Below, piece after piece: positions 45,456 to 56,659 of a DNA stretch of 64,000 nucleotides; within the stretch, counting starts at the first letter, position 1; the number at the start of each line of letters is the position of its first letter. The stretch spans positions 46,118,882 to 46,182,881 of the forward strand of contig NC_088792.1 in assembly GCF_011386835.1 (NCBI RefSeq), given 5' to 3'. A program made the translations under genes and the position numbers. Origin of the DNA: Chrysemys picta bellii (Eukaryota; Chordata; Testudines; Emydidae). The notes beneath the pieces are model-generated. The model made no database searches. It saw only the letters and a program-made list of their open reading frames with translations, and was not told where the DNA came from.

Positions 45456-47462
45456 TATGTCCTGCTGATGATTTTTCATGAGCCAAATGCAGAAACAGTC
45501 AGAGATATGTATGAGACACAAGGAATTGGGTATATAAAATTCTTTATGGGACTCTGCTTTAATCACTTACTATTGTAAATCTCATCTGAAATTGAGCCGC
45601 TATCCAGAGTCTTAGCATTTCCTGCTCTATCAGAGCTTATCCCATCCTCACAGATGCAGTGAAAGAAATCTTCCATCTGATGCCAGATCAGAGAAGACTA
45701 CCAGCTTCTCAGGCAATATCAGTAATTGGGCCTATGTCTCTGGTTCCAGAGACTGGGTTAGGCTGTCTGAACTCTAATCCTTCCTTTCACTCCAGCTTCT
45801 CTTCTCTCCTGGATTCACAGACCTAACTAGTGAGTCGAAGAACTTTGCTTGGAGACTCGCCTAGCTAGTTTTATTATTTTTTCTTATCAGCCTTTTGAAA
45901 TGGCCCCAGTCCTGCTGTCTGGGTAAATGCTTCAAAATGCCGTTGCTGGGCAATTACCAGATCAACAGTGCTGCCAACCCCAAAAGTTCAAAAATCATGA
46001 GTCAACCCCGCCCCCCCCCAAAATCATGAGGTTTTTAAAGATTATATTGTGTTTTTTGTCTGTTTTTATTTTTTTTATTCCCCTTCCCTCTCCTCTCTGG
46101 CACCCCATTAACCCCTTCTCCCTCCCCCCCCCCCGGTGAGTGTGTGTGTTCTCCCATTATATAGCGAAAGGTGGTTTGGCCACTGCTGGAGCTGTCAACA
46201 CACACACACTTTTCTGCACTCCCCTATTAATCCTGTCCCCACATCAATTCTTCCCTGCCATCTGCCTGTGCTCTAGCTCCCACACCAGTTCTGCTCCACC
46301 TACCCTGTCTCACCTCTGCTCCTCCTGCAGCTCTAGGGGATCTTCACCCCCTTCTGCCCCTTCCCAGGCTTGACATTGCAGAGAGGGAGATGGGAGGGAG
46401 GAGGAGATACCCTGCTGCTCCCAGAAGCGGACTGGGGAGGAGGGAGAATGGTGTCCACTCCTTAGAGGCCGCTCAAGGTAATCTGTCTCCCTAGGGAAAA
46501 CTTTAGTGTGCCCCCATCCCATTGCTTAGAACAGAGGTTCTCAACTGGGGAAGCATGCCTCCCTTAGGGGTGGGGTGGGGAACCAAGCCTCATGGTTCAG
46601 TAGTTATGGCAGAGGTGTGGGGGGGGCACAGTTGTTTTGTGTGGCAGCCCCTGCCACCCGCTGCTGCTGCCTAGTTTGCCTATAGTGGGAGCAGCCCCTG
46701 CTGCTCCTGACAGGAGTAGGAGAGAGAACTCTGTCTCCTGCAACAGCACTGATTGTCTGCCCTTCCCCAGGAGGCAGGAGAGTGGGGAAGGCAGCCAATC
46801 AGAGGGAGTATTCTCCCAGCCATGGCTGAAATTCATGAGAGGACTGGAGATTCTAATGTCATTGTGATACTGGCTCCAGTCCCAGCTGAAATCCTAGCAC
46901 TCACAGAAAAAAATAAGAGTTTGCAACGCTGAATCATGCTGTTGCTGTTCAGCCAACTACACTTTCCGCTGGCATTGTTGAGAGGCCGGTTGCCACTGGT
47001 GCAGATGGGCCCACAGCATCTGTAATATAATCGCTTACAACTAATTCTACAGTTCCTGGTCTGGAGCATGATATAGAAGGATCGGCCATGGAGAAGAATC
47101 TGTGCCTCCTGATGGGGGAAGCAAGCATGTGAACATTACTGAAGGACAGCACCATCTTATTGACGCTCAGTAGACGGGACTAGAAAATTGTGTTCTGTTG
47201 CACCATCCTTAACATTGCTTGATAAGACAATGAGGTTGCATTTCTGTATCTTGAATATGACCAAACAATTTTCAGTGACAAGCAGGAGCTTGGCTTTACA
47301 TTAATTTCTTTGTAGGTTACTGGGCTTATGTCCTACAAAATGATATAGCCATCACTAAAGAATCCTGAAGTATTTTAAGATGCAACTGATGGTTTAGAAA
47401 ACTGGATTAGATGTTGAGACTTCTGATTTATAGACATATTGTATATTTTTAGAAGAAGGGAT
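45456..47462. other. Intron; pyrimidine-rich tracts and unresolved repeats
   Basis: 45965-46140 contains AAAAATCATGAG words of a dispersed repeat followed by C-rich and T-rich tracts. About 46532-46560 (CAGAGGTTCTCAACTGGGG) looks like the left end of a hAT element whose right end is lost. The rest is unremarkable. Confidence 0.45.
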
Positions 47463-48406
47463 TGTCAAGGCTAAAGCCCCACTCTGGCACTTCGAGTGCA
47501 GAAGGTGGGGGCCCACAAAGATTCTAAAAATTAATACTGGCCACTCCAGGCTTGTATTAAACTCCCAAGGTTACAGCTTTTCTCTGACCTTGGATGGGTA
47601 GATGCCACCACCACTGAAGTGCAAAACCCCTTTGATAACCCAGGAAGGGGCACTTGGGAATTCCTTCCTGTGGGATACCCTCACCACCCCCTCCATCCCC
47701 TCTGGGGAAGAGCTGAGAAAGAAAAACAAAGGAAAGGAAATCAGCTGTTGCCACCAGCTAATTGAACAATATTTGCACAAACCTCTTAAGACACAAAAAT
47801 CCAATTCTGTTCTTAAAGAAGGTAAATTTTATTAATTAAAAAAAAAGAAGAAAATATGTCTGGGAACTTAGGCTTTTGCTAGATTTAAAAAAAAAATCTA
47901 CAAGGATTAAGCATCATGAATAGCTCTCTTGAGGTCCATCTTAAAGGTTACAAGCAAAACAAAAGCATCTGGGGTTAGCACAGAGGAATCCACAAGCCAT
48001 AAAGAAATAAAAGGGATAAACCTAATCGCGTCTTCCTGGACGTTTCCTGTTCTACTTACTTATCTGGGGTTTTAGATGAGTAGTTTCTAGGTATGATACT
48101 GATGATTTTTCATACCTGGCCCAAGCTTCTCACAGTATAACTACTCCCTGTCTGCCTCTCCCCAAGACCAACAGACAGACAAAAGGGGAGTCTTGTTTAA
48201 ATTTTAAAAAGTTCTAGCCTTCCCATTGGCTCTTTTGGCCAGGTGCCCACTCACTTCCTTTTACCTATGCATAGCAGTGAGACTTTTTTACCCGCTACCA
48301 GTAGAACAATTAGAGAACAGCTACTAAGAGGGATTTTATAGCTGCTGGCTGGGTGTCCATAAAAGGAAGCTCCTGCCTCCTCCCCCTCACTCCCACATTT
48401 ATCACA
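47463..48406 (-). mobile_element. Solo LTR of an endogenous retrovirus (944 bp)
   Basis: The edges are TGTCAAGGCTAAAGCC and CACATTTATCACA (TG...CA). A perfect 5-bp duplication GGGAT lies directly outside (47458-47462, 48407-48411). There is no internal viral coding sequence, so this is a recombination-derived solo LTR. It resembles an LTR family I recall as frequent in turtles (knowledge, not computed). An inverted A-rich signal at 47825-47850 may be a polyadenylation-region remnant. Orientation is tentative. Confidence 0.85.
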
Positions 48407-49348
48407 GGGATGTTAGAATTGCAAGGTAATGATTTTTTCATAGTATTCTAAACTCCTGTACTAGCATTTCTATCCATGTTGCTATGGCCTAGTTACAAAA
48501 AATCTTATACAAGAGAAGAATTAATTTTTCCCTTGTATGCATAGCCATCATCACTAGAGGTTAGTATGAACGGAGGCACCCTACCCACCCACGAATGGAC
48601 CTTCTTCATAGAGAGAGAGAAGCAGCAGCCACATCCAGTAATTAAAAAAGACATCTCTTAAATGTTGCTTAGACTGTTAGTCTCACAAAGTTACCGTAAC
48701 ACCCAAGCAAATGTATGTAATGATTTTTGAAGGGTTAGTTGATGAATTGAGCTACAGTATAAATGCTTTTATACATTTCTTCGGCCTCCTAGAATGTCCG
48801 CAATTTAGAGAGCGCATCACTGGGTATTTACAGGTAGTAAGTAGATATTCATAATCCACTCTGACTTCAGAACTCAGGAGATCTAAGAATGAGGGTTCAC
48901 ATGATTAGGGAATGCTCACATGCAGTGGAGCACTAGCTCTTCTGTAGTTAAAGTTAAGACCAGCTGTCTGTTTAAACCATGACTCTTCTAACTGCTCTAC
49001 AGTCCATTCAGTTACTCGGATTGCCTTGAAATTTGGTGTGACTCATGGGGGCTCAGGGTTTGGTCCGTGACCAAATTTGGGATCATTTGACCAAGGGGTT
49101 CCTGAGATACAACCCTTCCCACCACATCCCAAAAAACCCTGCTTTTCTTAAAGTTGTTGACATATTTTGACAATGTTTTTTTGCCCAGACCTGGGGATCA
49201 AACTATGGTTCTGATCCTGGCACAAGGGTCTTACTTGTGTAAGGGTTACCCTGGAAAATGCATGGCGCCCACTAGCCCCTTGGGAGAACAAAATTCAGAA
49301 TGTTATTAGCAAAAGAAGTTGTTATTCTCCAATTAGGCTCACACCTAA
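48407..49348. other. Intron; one 28-bp segment shared with the DIRS element
   Basis: AT-rich and largely featureless. Positions 48577-48604 are identical to 52220-52247. A GC-moderate block at 49000-49300 may be an unclassified repeat. Confidence 0.5.
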
Positions 49349-49565
49349 GGGCTAGTCTACACCTTTAACATGTCTTGTGTGGTTGCAGTGCAGCGCTGGG
49401 AGAGAGCTCTTCCAGTGCTCTAAAAAAGCCACCTCAACGAGGGGCGTAGCTCCCAGCGCTGGGGCACTGTTTACACTGGCACTTTACAGCACTGCATATT
49501 GCTGTTTTTTCACCCCCCTGAGTGAGAAAGTTGCAGCACTGTTAATTGCCAGTGTAGACAAGCCC
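49349..49565. mobile_element. MITE, PIF/Harbinger-like, TAA duplication (217 bp)
   Basis: The left terminus GGGCTAGTCTACACC and the inverted right terminus GGGCTTGTCTACACTGG match. TAA flanks both sides (49346-49348, 49566-49568). The interior repeats CAGCGCTGG / CCAGCGCTGG in inverted arrangement. It is non-coding. Confidence 0.85.
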
Positions 49566-50979
49566 TAAAACTCTATCACAAACCACATTACACTGAGCAT
49601 GTGCAGAGAGCGACATTTCTAGTGGAAAGCTTCCACTGCAGCTGCAGGGGATGAGTAATATGCTTTTGAATCTGAACCAGCCCAGCCAGTGTAAGTTCAA
49701 GTCCAACCCAAGGCAGAAATCTGGGAAAGCTTTGAAGGCATGTTGCTAAAATCTTTCTGTAAAGTGCCTTTTAATGGGGGGTGGAATGTAATCAAAGTAT
49801 TTGTGAAAAAAAAAATAGACATGTGAATGGTTGCTGGGATGGAAGGGCATTAGGGGGCATGGTAATGGGGGAGAGGGAATTATGGGGATGGGTGGGAGAG
49901 GAGGGGGAGGACTCAGATTAGGTAGGGGGAGGAACACTGGGAAGGGCACATGAGGGTAAAAGTGGCAGGGATACTGGAGGAGAATAAGAGGCGTCTGTCA
50001 GACCCACATACTCCCTTCCTGTGTGTGGGCCAGGATTGGAGGGAGAGGGGGGCCGAGTCCCTCTCCTTACCATCGTGTGTGTATGCATGCCAGGATCTGG
50101 GGCCTTCTGTCCTTCTGGGGGTGGGTCTTAACCCCTCTCTCTGCCTCCCATGCGATCTGGGATCTGGGAATGCCTGCTGTTCTGGGAGTGCTGGAGTCCC
50201 TCTCCCTACCCTCTCATGTGAGCCAGGATATGGGGAACCCCTGCCACTCTGGGTGGAGAGCTGAGAACAGGCATACTGGAAGCATGCACCAAGGGCACCT
50301 TGATGCATATCAGGCTTGCCAGCATAGGGTGTGTGTGTGTGTGGGGGGGGGGAATGGGCACACCCACTGACATGAATAGTGCAGTTCACAAGTCTCAGAG
50401 CTTTTGTTTCACACTCATGCAGCCCATAAGAGGATAACACACATGTACCCACACACTGCCCTGGACTGAACAGGAGCTCCCTACACTCGTACACTTAGCC
50501 TGCTCCACAGAAAGAACACCACAGCTACTACATTTACAACTCCTTCAACCCCCTATTACAGCCCCTTCACCCTTAGGATACCACCAGACACTATACTTTC
50601 ACTTGCTGTTCATTAAACTCAGCTATATTCATCTCCCACCTGCTGACAGGACCCCGGCAAGAAGACCCCGTGCCTTGCTATTGACACAACCTGCACAGCA
50701 GTGATGAAATGAGGTATACTTGATCTCCCAGGATACACATGCACGTCTTTCCTTGGATCACACACATAGTGGTCAGGGAGAGGGGCTCACACACACCCAG
50801 AGAGCCACAGCCTCCCAGATCACCCCATATCAAAATCATAGCTCTTCCAAGCTGCTCCAGTTTATTCCTCCACCGCTCAATGCAGCTAACACAGTGAACA
50901 CAGCTGAAGTGAATGCAGATAATTCCCAGTGGCTCTTGCCAGCTTCAGGGAGGCTGAGGTAAGGTATACATCTCCCCGC
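49566..50979. other. Intron; degenerate tandem repeat at about 50019-50260
   Basis: Purine-rich at 49830-49940. From 50019 to 50260, three to four units of about 65-70 bp recur, each with a GCCAGGATxTGG start and a GTCCCTCTCCxTACC end. A TG/G-rich tract lies at 50329-50351. The antisense 193-codon frame over this region is a repeat artefact. Confidence 0.5.
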
Positions 50980-53900
50980 AACACTAACTTCTTCGAGTGA
51001 TGGTCCCTATCTGGATTCCAAACGTGGGTGTGCATGCGTGCCATGCACCGAGGCCGGAACTGTTTGTAGTAGTGTCTGTTGACCCGCATGCACATCGTGT
51101 GTCAGCCGCATGGTGGATCTGAGGCCTTAAGAGGCTGTGCAGGTCGACACCACTCCAGTTCCCTCTTACCGTCGTATTGCCTGTTGCTCTGTGTTCTTGG
51201 CTTACTAAGAGAACCCTTTGTCCATTCCTGTTTTTTGTATATAGCTTTCTAGTTGTATATAGTTACCAATAAAGCTAGGGTTTTTTCCCCATTGGACTTC
51301 TTTCCCTGTGGGGTGACCACCCCACCCTTCTGGGGACTATGCCCCAGCAGGCTGGCTTCAAAAGCTGTGCTTTGTGGTCGTGTTCCTTCCAGGCGAGCAA
51401 CAAGCACCAATGCTACCTATATTGCCTCGGCAAAGTCCATGTCATCGCCCGCTGCTCCATCTCCTGCTCGTTCCTGCCTTGCACTCGGGAAGCCAGAGAA
51501 CTTTGTCTCTGCAAATATTTGATGGAGGAAGCTATGCGCTCATGTGGGCAATCGGACTCTGGATTGGCAGATCTGCCGGACTGGCACCCATCACCGCCAG
51601 TGAGCGCCCCCCCCCCATCTCCCTCCCGTTCACTGGCGCCCACAGTACCGCCACAACCATAGAAGCCCCACTGTGCGCATAAGTCTGGCCATGGGCATAA
51701 GGGTGACTCCCCAACAGGGACAGCCCCTAAATGAATTGTTGCCTCCCCGAGCCGCACCAGGTCGGGTGAGAAGTTGTGCATCGACCCAGCCGCTCCACCT
51801 TCTAAGAAGCCCTGCACAGAGCATAAGTTGAAGCACCACTGCGAGCCACTGGCACCACCTCTGACCAAAGCCACCAGTCCACCGCCTTCACTGCTGGTGC
51901 CATCGACACCACTGGGCTCCTCTGGACTCTCACACCCAGTTCCACATACGCTGGGCTGCCTGTCTCCACTGATGCCTATGGCCAAGCTGATGCAGGCGTA
52001 CACTGGCTCCCTACAGTGCTCCTGTTCCCCAGACACCTTGAGGCTTCCATCTCCAGGAGAGGACCCTCTTAATCCTCCCTGAGCATCACCCTGCTCCACC
52101 TCGCTTCACACCACCAGCCCCACCTCTGCTGGACTTGTCTTCGGCATTTGAGAGTTTTTCCGAGCCAGACCCCTCATTTTCACCTGCTCGCTCCTACAGC
52201 ACGGATCCTTAGCAATAGCCACCCTACCCACCCACGAATGGACCTTCCACAGATGCGTGGTTCCACTATCTCCGAGGCTGCCAATGCCCAGTGACCCGTA
52301 TGCTTGGCCCTGTTAGCCTGCTTGGGACCCCTACTGCGACCACCGCTGCCACCTTACTGGCCATCCTCTGTTTTCGATGAATCACAGGATGTTCCTGTTC
52401 TGCCAGCATCACCGGTACCACCGGTCCCCACTGGGGCCTTGTCATCCCTGGACGATGCGCTTATTCCACCTTCCCTCTCCCCTCTGGACAACCATACCCA
52501 GTGCCATGACCTGCTTTGGAGAGTAGCTGCGGCTCTTAACCTCCCAGTGGAGGAGGTGCAGGATGCGCAAAACCACTTCCTGGATATTCTGCAACTGCAG
52601 GGACCCTCCTGAGCTGCCCTCCCTATCCACAAGACCATCCTTCAACTGGTCTAGGCAGTCTGGCACAATCCCCCCCCTCCTGTGCCCCTACTCCAAATTT
52701 TGTTGAAGTGTGTTTGTCCCATGTAAGTGTACGGACTTCCTATTTACCCATCCGCCCCCCAACTCACTCGTGATCCATGTGACAACCGAACATGTCTCCC
52801 AGTAACGCCTCAATGCCACCCCCCCAAAATAGGCGACGAAGAAATGAGACCTTCTGTGGCACCAAGTTTGTTCCTCCGCGGGCCTTCAGTTTCATATTGC
52901 CAATTACCAGGCCATATTGGCAAAATATGATTTCCTTTCCTACTGAAAGCGGGTGGAGTTCCAGGCCTTTCTCCTGGGGGCGAAACATCAGGATTTCCAG
53001 ACACTGCTGGATGAGGGCAAGCTGGTTGCCAAGGTGGCCTTCCAAGCCATCATTGACGCCGCTGACACCATGTCACGTGCTCTAGCGACCGGTGTCATGC
53101 TCCACCAGGATTCTTATGACATTATATTCACAAGAAGTAAACTCCTTATTGCAACAGGGAGCAGAATATCAAGGAACAGGGTTCTACTCAACTTACTTCC
53201 TGATACCCAAGAAGAAAGGAGACCAATCCTCGATCTACGCCTCCTCAATCATTTCATATGCAAACTCAAATTTTGCATGGTCACATTGGCAGCGATAATT
53301 CCATCCCTAGAGAATAGCCTGTAGTTCATGGTTCTCAATATAAAGGATGCTTACTTCTAAGTTGATATTCACCCCACCCACAGATTTTTTTCAGATTCAT
53401 GGAGGATACCGAGCGTTTCCAATACAGGATATTCTTTTTTGGAATAGCTACTGCTCCCACAGTCTTCACCAAGGTTTTTTTCCATAATAGCAGCTCACAT
53501 CAGGTGTTATGGCCTCTTTGTGTTTCCATATCTCAACAGCTGGCTCCTTGCTGCCAAATCCCGACAGGAAGCCCTTGCACCTACCTCTATGTTACTCATC
53601 CACCTTTCTTTTCTAGAAGTCAGTGTCAACATTGAGAAGTCTATTCTCAACCCAACACAATCTCTGGATTTCATCGGGGTACTATAAACTCTGTCACAGC
53701 ATGAGCTTACCTACCCACAGACAGATTTCAGGCAATGAATGTTGTCATAGCTTGCATCATGAATCAACCCTAAATGTACCACCCTGGTCTTCCCTGATCC
53801 TCCTTGTCTACATGACTTCGTGCAACTATGTGACCCCCTTCGCAAGACTCCACCTCTGCTGCCTTCAGACATGGCTCCAGTTCATTTATTCACCAACCAG

Positions 53901-54900
53901 TCACTCTGTAGACCACATGCTGACAGTCCCTGCCAAAGTACTGTCATCCTTTCTGTGGTGGACAGACCCACATCACGTATGCCTGGGGGTCCTCTTTCTT
54001 CCCTCCTCCTCAGTCAAAATTATTATCACAGATACATCCCTGTTAGGCTAGGAAGCCCTTATGGATGACCACACAGCTCAAGGAACGTGAACACCCTGAG
54101 AATCCAGGATGCACATAAATATCCTGGAACTCTGACCTGTAAGGCGGGTGTGCAAATCCTTCCTTCCGCTCATTTGCTTTCATCATGTCCTTTTCATATC
54201 AGACAACACCAGCACTGTTTTCTATATCAACAAACAAGGGGGAACAAGATCTACCACTTTATGCGCAGATATGGTCAATCTCTGGAACTGGTGCATCAAC
54301 CACCAGATCATCCTATCCGCAGCCTGTCTTCCTGGGGCACAGAATGTACTTGTGGACTCACTCAGCAGACATTTTGTGATCAACCACAAGTGGAAACTTC
54401 ACGACACAGTGGTACATGCCATCATCGCATGATGGGGGACCCTGACTAGAGACCTATTCCCCTTCCCCTTTGGCACGGCGGTTTGCCACATGACCGTTTC
54501 GCCCTCGTTCTCACACCCACCTCCAACTTAGATACTGCTTGTTAATCACCCTCAGGGGACTACAATAGAGACCATCACTCGAAGAAGAAGGGGAGGTTAC
54601 TTTCCTGCAACTGGAGGTTCTTTGAGATGTATCTGTATTCCACTTTCCGCTCTCCTTTCTCTCTGCTTTGAATCTGAGAGATTCATGGTGGAGAAGGAAC
54701 TGAAGATGCAGTTGGTTTGCCCTGCCCTTTATCACCTGGGACAGAAGCACAAGGCAAACCAGGGTGCATGCGCGAACCAATGGACAGTACTTTCAAATCC
54801 TCTGACTCCACGATGAAAATGCATAATCCGCAGTGGAATACCGATAGGGAACACACATCTCAAAGAACCTCCAGTGATAGGTAAGCAACCTCCACTTTGG
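50980..54900 (+). mobile_element. DIRS-like tyrosine-recombinase retrotransposon, decayed and internally deleted
   Basis: Gag-like: proline-rich 51300-52300, then LLWRVAAALNLPVEEVQDAQ (about 52525-52585) and LLDEGKLVAKVAFQAIIDAADT (about 53007-53070). Reverse transcriptase: LLQQGA, GFYSTYFLIPKKKGD, then in another frame RRPILDLRLLNHF (about 53217-53260). The catalytic YxDD position reads YLNS (53529-53540). DIRS-type connection: NPTQSLDFIGV near 53650-53680. RNase H-like: ISDNTSTVFYINKQGGTRS (about 54195-54250) and GAQNVLVDSLSR. The termini are inverse-similar (about 50980-51020; 54830-54880). At 54579-54596 an internal stretch is the complement of the left end, as DIRS elements have. No tyrosine recombinase is visible, and stops and frameshifts abound. 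Limits are approximate. Confidence 0.8.
54579..54596. repeat. Internal complementary region of the DIRS-like element
   Basis: GACCATCACTCGAAGAAG here is the exact reverse complement of the element's left terminal segment starting near 50989. DIRS elements use such a region to circularise their cDNA. Confidence 0.7.
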
Positions 54901-56061
54901 AGGGGACTGAAGGGCGCAGGTATAGTACCCAAAATTATTTTAACCTCCGTTTGAAAAAATTGAATAATTATCATGTTGACAGTTTTCCTTTAATAATGTG
55001 GATGGGATAGCTGCCAGTTATAACTGGCCCACACAATTACTGAATCATTATCTAATTTAGCCCAGTGACAAACATTTTCAATCTTGACAGTTAAAATTTG
55101 CACACCCCAAATTTAGTGATTGAGTCTGTGATTTGGTACACATTCAAATAGGAAAGATCCAAGCCTTAATTGGTGTACGTGAGGGAACTAATGAGCAAAA
55201 GTGAGGCTTTATCCCATCTTTCTGACTTTCTCTTTTCCACTTCCCTGATTCAATCCCCAGTGCAATTTAGAGACTGGCAGAGAAGGCAGATTATTGTTGT
55301 ATTATGCTAATGTACTTTACTGGTAAGACAGTATGGGGTAACATAGAAATGGGTTATTCATAACCTGCCCGTAAGTCCAAAAGTGCCCTCCTTACATAGG
55401 CTTCAGTTCAGGAAAGCACTTAAGTATATGTCCTTACCTTTAATCATTGACTTCAATGGGACTTGAGCACGTAAGTGCCTTCCTGAATCAGGGACGATAT
55501 GTTTTCCTTATCTCCACCAGCAAATCTTCACTGAAGAGATGAATTCATTATTTTAAGTGAGAGAATCATCTTATCCTGGGGCAGGTCTGATTCCTAATAA
55601 TATGGTTAAGTCAGTTTGAGACCAACAAGGCAGAGCTTGAATCACATGACTGTCATGTAGCTCTGAGTACTACTGCTGGAGTGCAGTAAAAAGCCCTAAT
55701 TGTATATTCTTGCTTGCTATAATACTTGAGGATTTGGATGGACTGCATGATTCACTTGTCTTTTCTACCTTTAGATGACATAATAGCAATATATATGTTA
55801 AAATCTCAAGTATGAAAGTGGTATGCTATAGAATAGTCACAAATACAATACATTATTGTTTTTCAGTATTAAAAATGTATTTACTTTGAAAGTATAGAAA
55901 GCACACTTTATAGATGCCTGTTTACTAATCTGTTCAAAATATTACTGTGATAAATGTTTAAATATTTGCATTGAAACAAATTTAAGTAGAGAAGAACAGT
56001 AATCAAGAAATGCACATTAAACTAGCATGATTTTATTAATAATAAGAAAAATGCCTTGAAA
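54901..56061. other. Intron; foldback repeat at 55403-55493
   Basis: AT-rich intron. TCAGTTCAGGAAAGCACTTA and the mirrored TAAGTGCCTTCCTGAATCAG (55403-55493) form a second member of the foldback family at 13953. Nothing else was recognised. Confidence 0.55.
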
Positions 56062-56132
56062 ATAAGAACATAAGAAAGGCCTTACCGGGTCAGACCAAAG
56101 GTCTATCTAGCCCAGTATCCTGTCTACCGACA

Positions 56133-56334
56133 AAAGCAACAGAGGGTCCTGTGGCACCTTTAAGACTAACAGAAGTATTGGGAGCATAAGCTTTCGTGGG
56201 TAAGAACCTCACTTCTTCAGATGCAAGTCTGAAGAAAGCTTATGCTCCCAATACTTCTGTTAGTCTTAAAGGTGCCACAGGACCCTATGTTGCTTTTTAC
56301 AGATTCAGACTAACACGGCTACCCCTCTGATACG
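56133..56334 (-). mobile_element. Foldback retroelement (Penelope-like, inferred) nested in CR1
   Basis: Flanked by a perfect 11-bp duplication GTCTACCGACA (56122-56132, 56335-56345). The arms, about 56133-56195 and 56234-56296, are inverse copies with about one mismatch. The plus-strand right end AACACGGCTACCCCTCTGATAC matches in reverse the left end of the copy at 33122. No open frame is present. The minus strand at 56220-56182 has a hammerhead-like core (see findings). Confidence 0.8.
56182..56220 (-). ncRNA. Hammerhead-ribozyme-like core within the foldback element (hypothesis)
   Basis: Read on the minus strand: CTGAAGA (56220-56214), matching the CUGANGA core; an 18-nt segment able to form an imperfect stem II (GTGAG opposite CCCAC); GAAA (56195-56192); a 2-bp mini-stem GC-TTAT-GC (56191-56184); then TC (56183-56182) at the expected cleavage site. 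Against it are one extra A before stem II, an A-C mismatch in stem II, and no convincing stem I. Confidence 0.35.
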
Positions 56335-56659
56335 GTCTACCGACAGTGGCCAATGCCAGGTGCCCCAAAGGGAGTGAACCTAACAGGTAATGATCAAGTG
56401 ATCGCTCTCCTGCCATCTATCTCCACCCTCTGACAGACAGAGGCTAGGGACACCATTCCTTACCTGTCCTGGCTAATAGCCATTAATGGACTTAACCACC
56501 ATGAATTTATCCAATTCTCTTTTAAACTCTGTTATAGTCCTAGCCTTCACAACCTCCTCAGGTAAGGAGTTCCACAAGTTGACTGTGCGCTGCGTGAAGA
56601 AGAACTTCCTTTTATTTGTTTTAAACCTGCTGCCTATTAATAAACCTGCTGCCTATTAA

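Larger units (their letters stand above)
56062..56659 (-). mobile_element. CR1 LINE 3' fragment, split by a nested foldback element
   Basis: Plus-strand start AAGAACATAAGAAAGGCC is the CR1 3' terminus. The remainder is the reverse complement of the 17748-18358 subfamily (TTCACAACCTCCTCAGGTAA, CTGCGTGAAGAAGAACTTCC). The copy is interrupted at 56133-56334. Its 5' junction carries a 19-bp perfect tandem duplication (56622-56640, 56641-56659). Confidence 0.88.

Noticed and set aside
49913..50494. 193-codon reverse open frame
   Set aside because: It runs across purine-rich sequence and a degenerate tandem repeat; there is no domain-like content.
51413..52099. 228-codon reverse open frame
   Set aside because: It is antisense to the gag-like part of the DIRS element, with no family resemblance.
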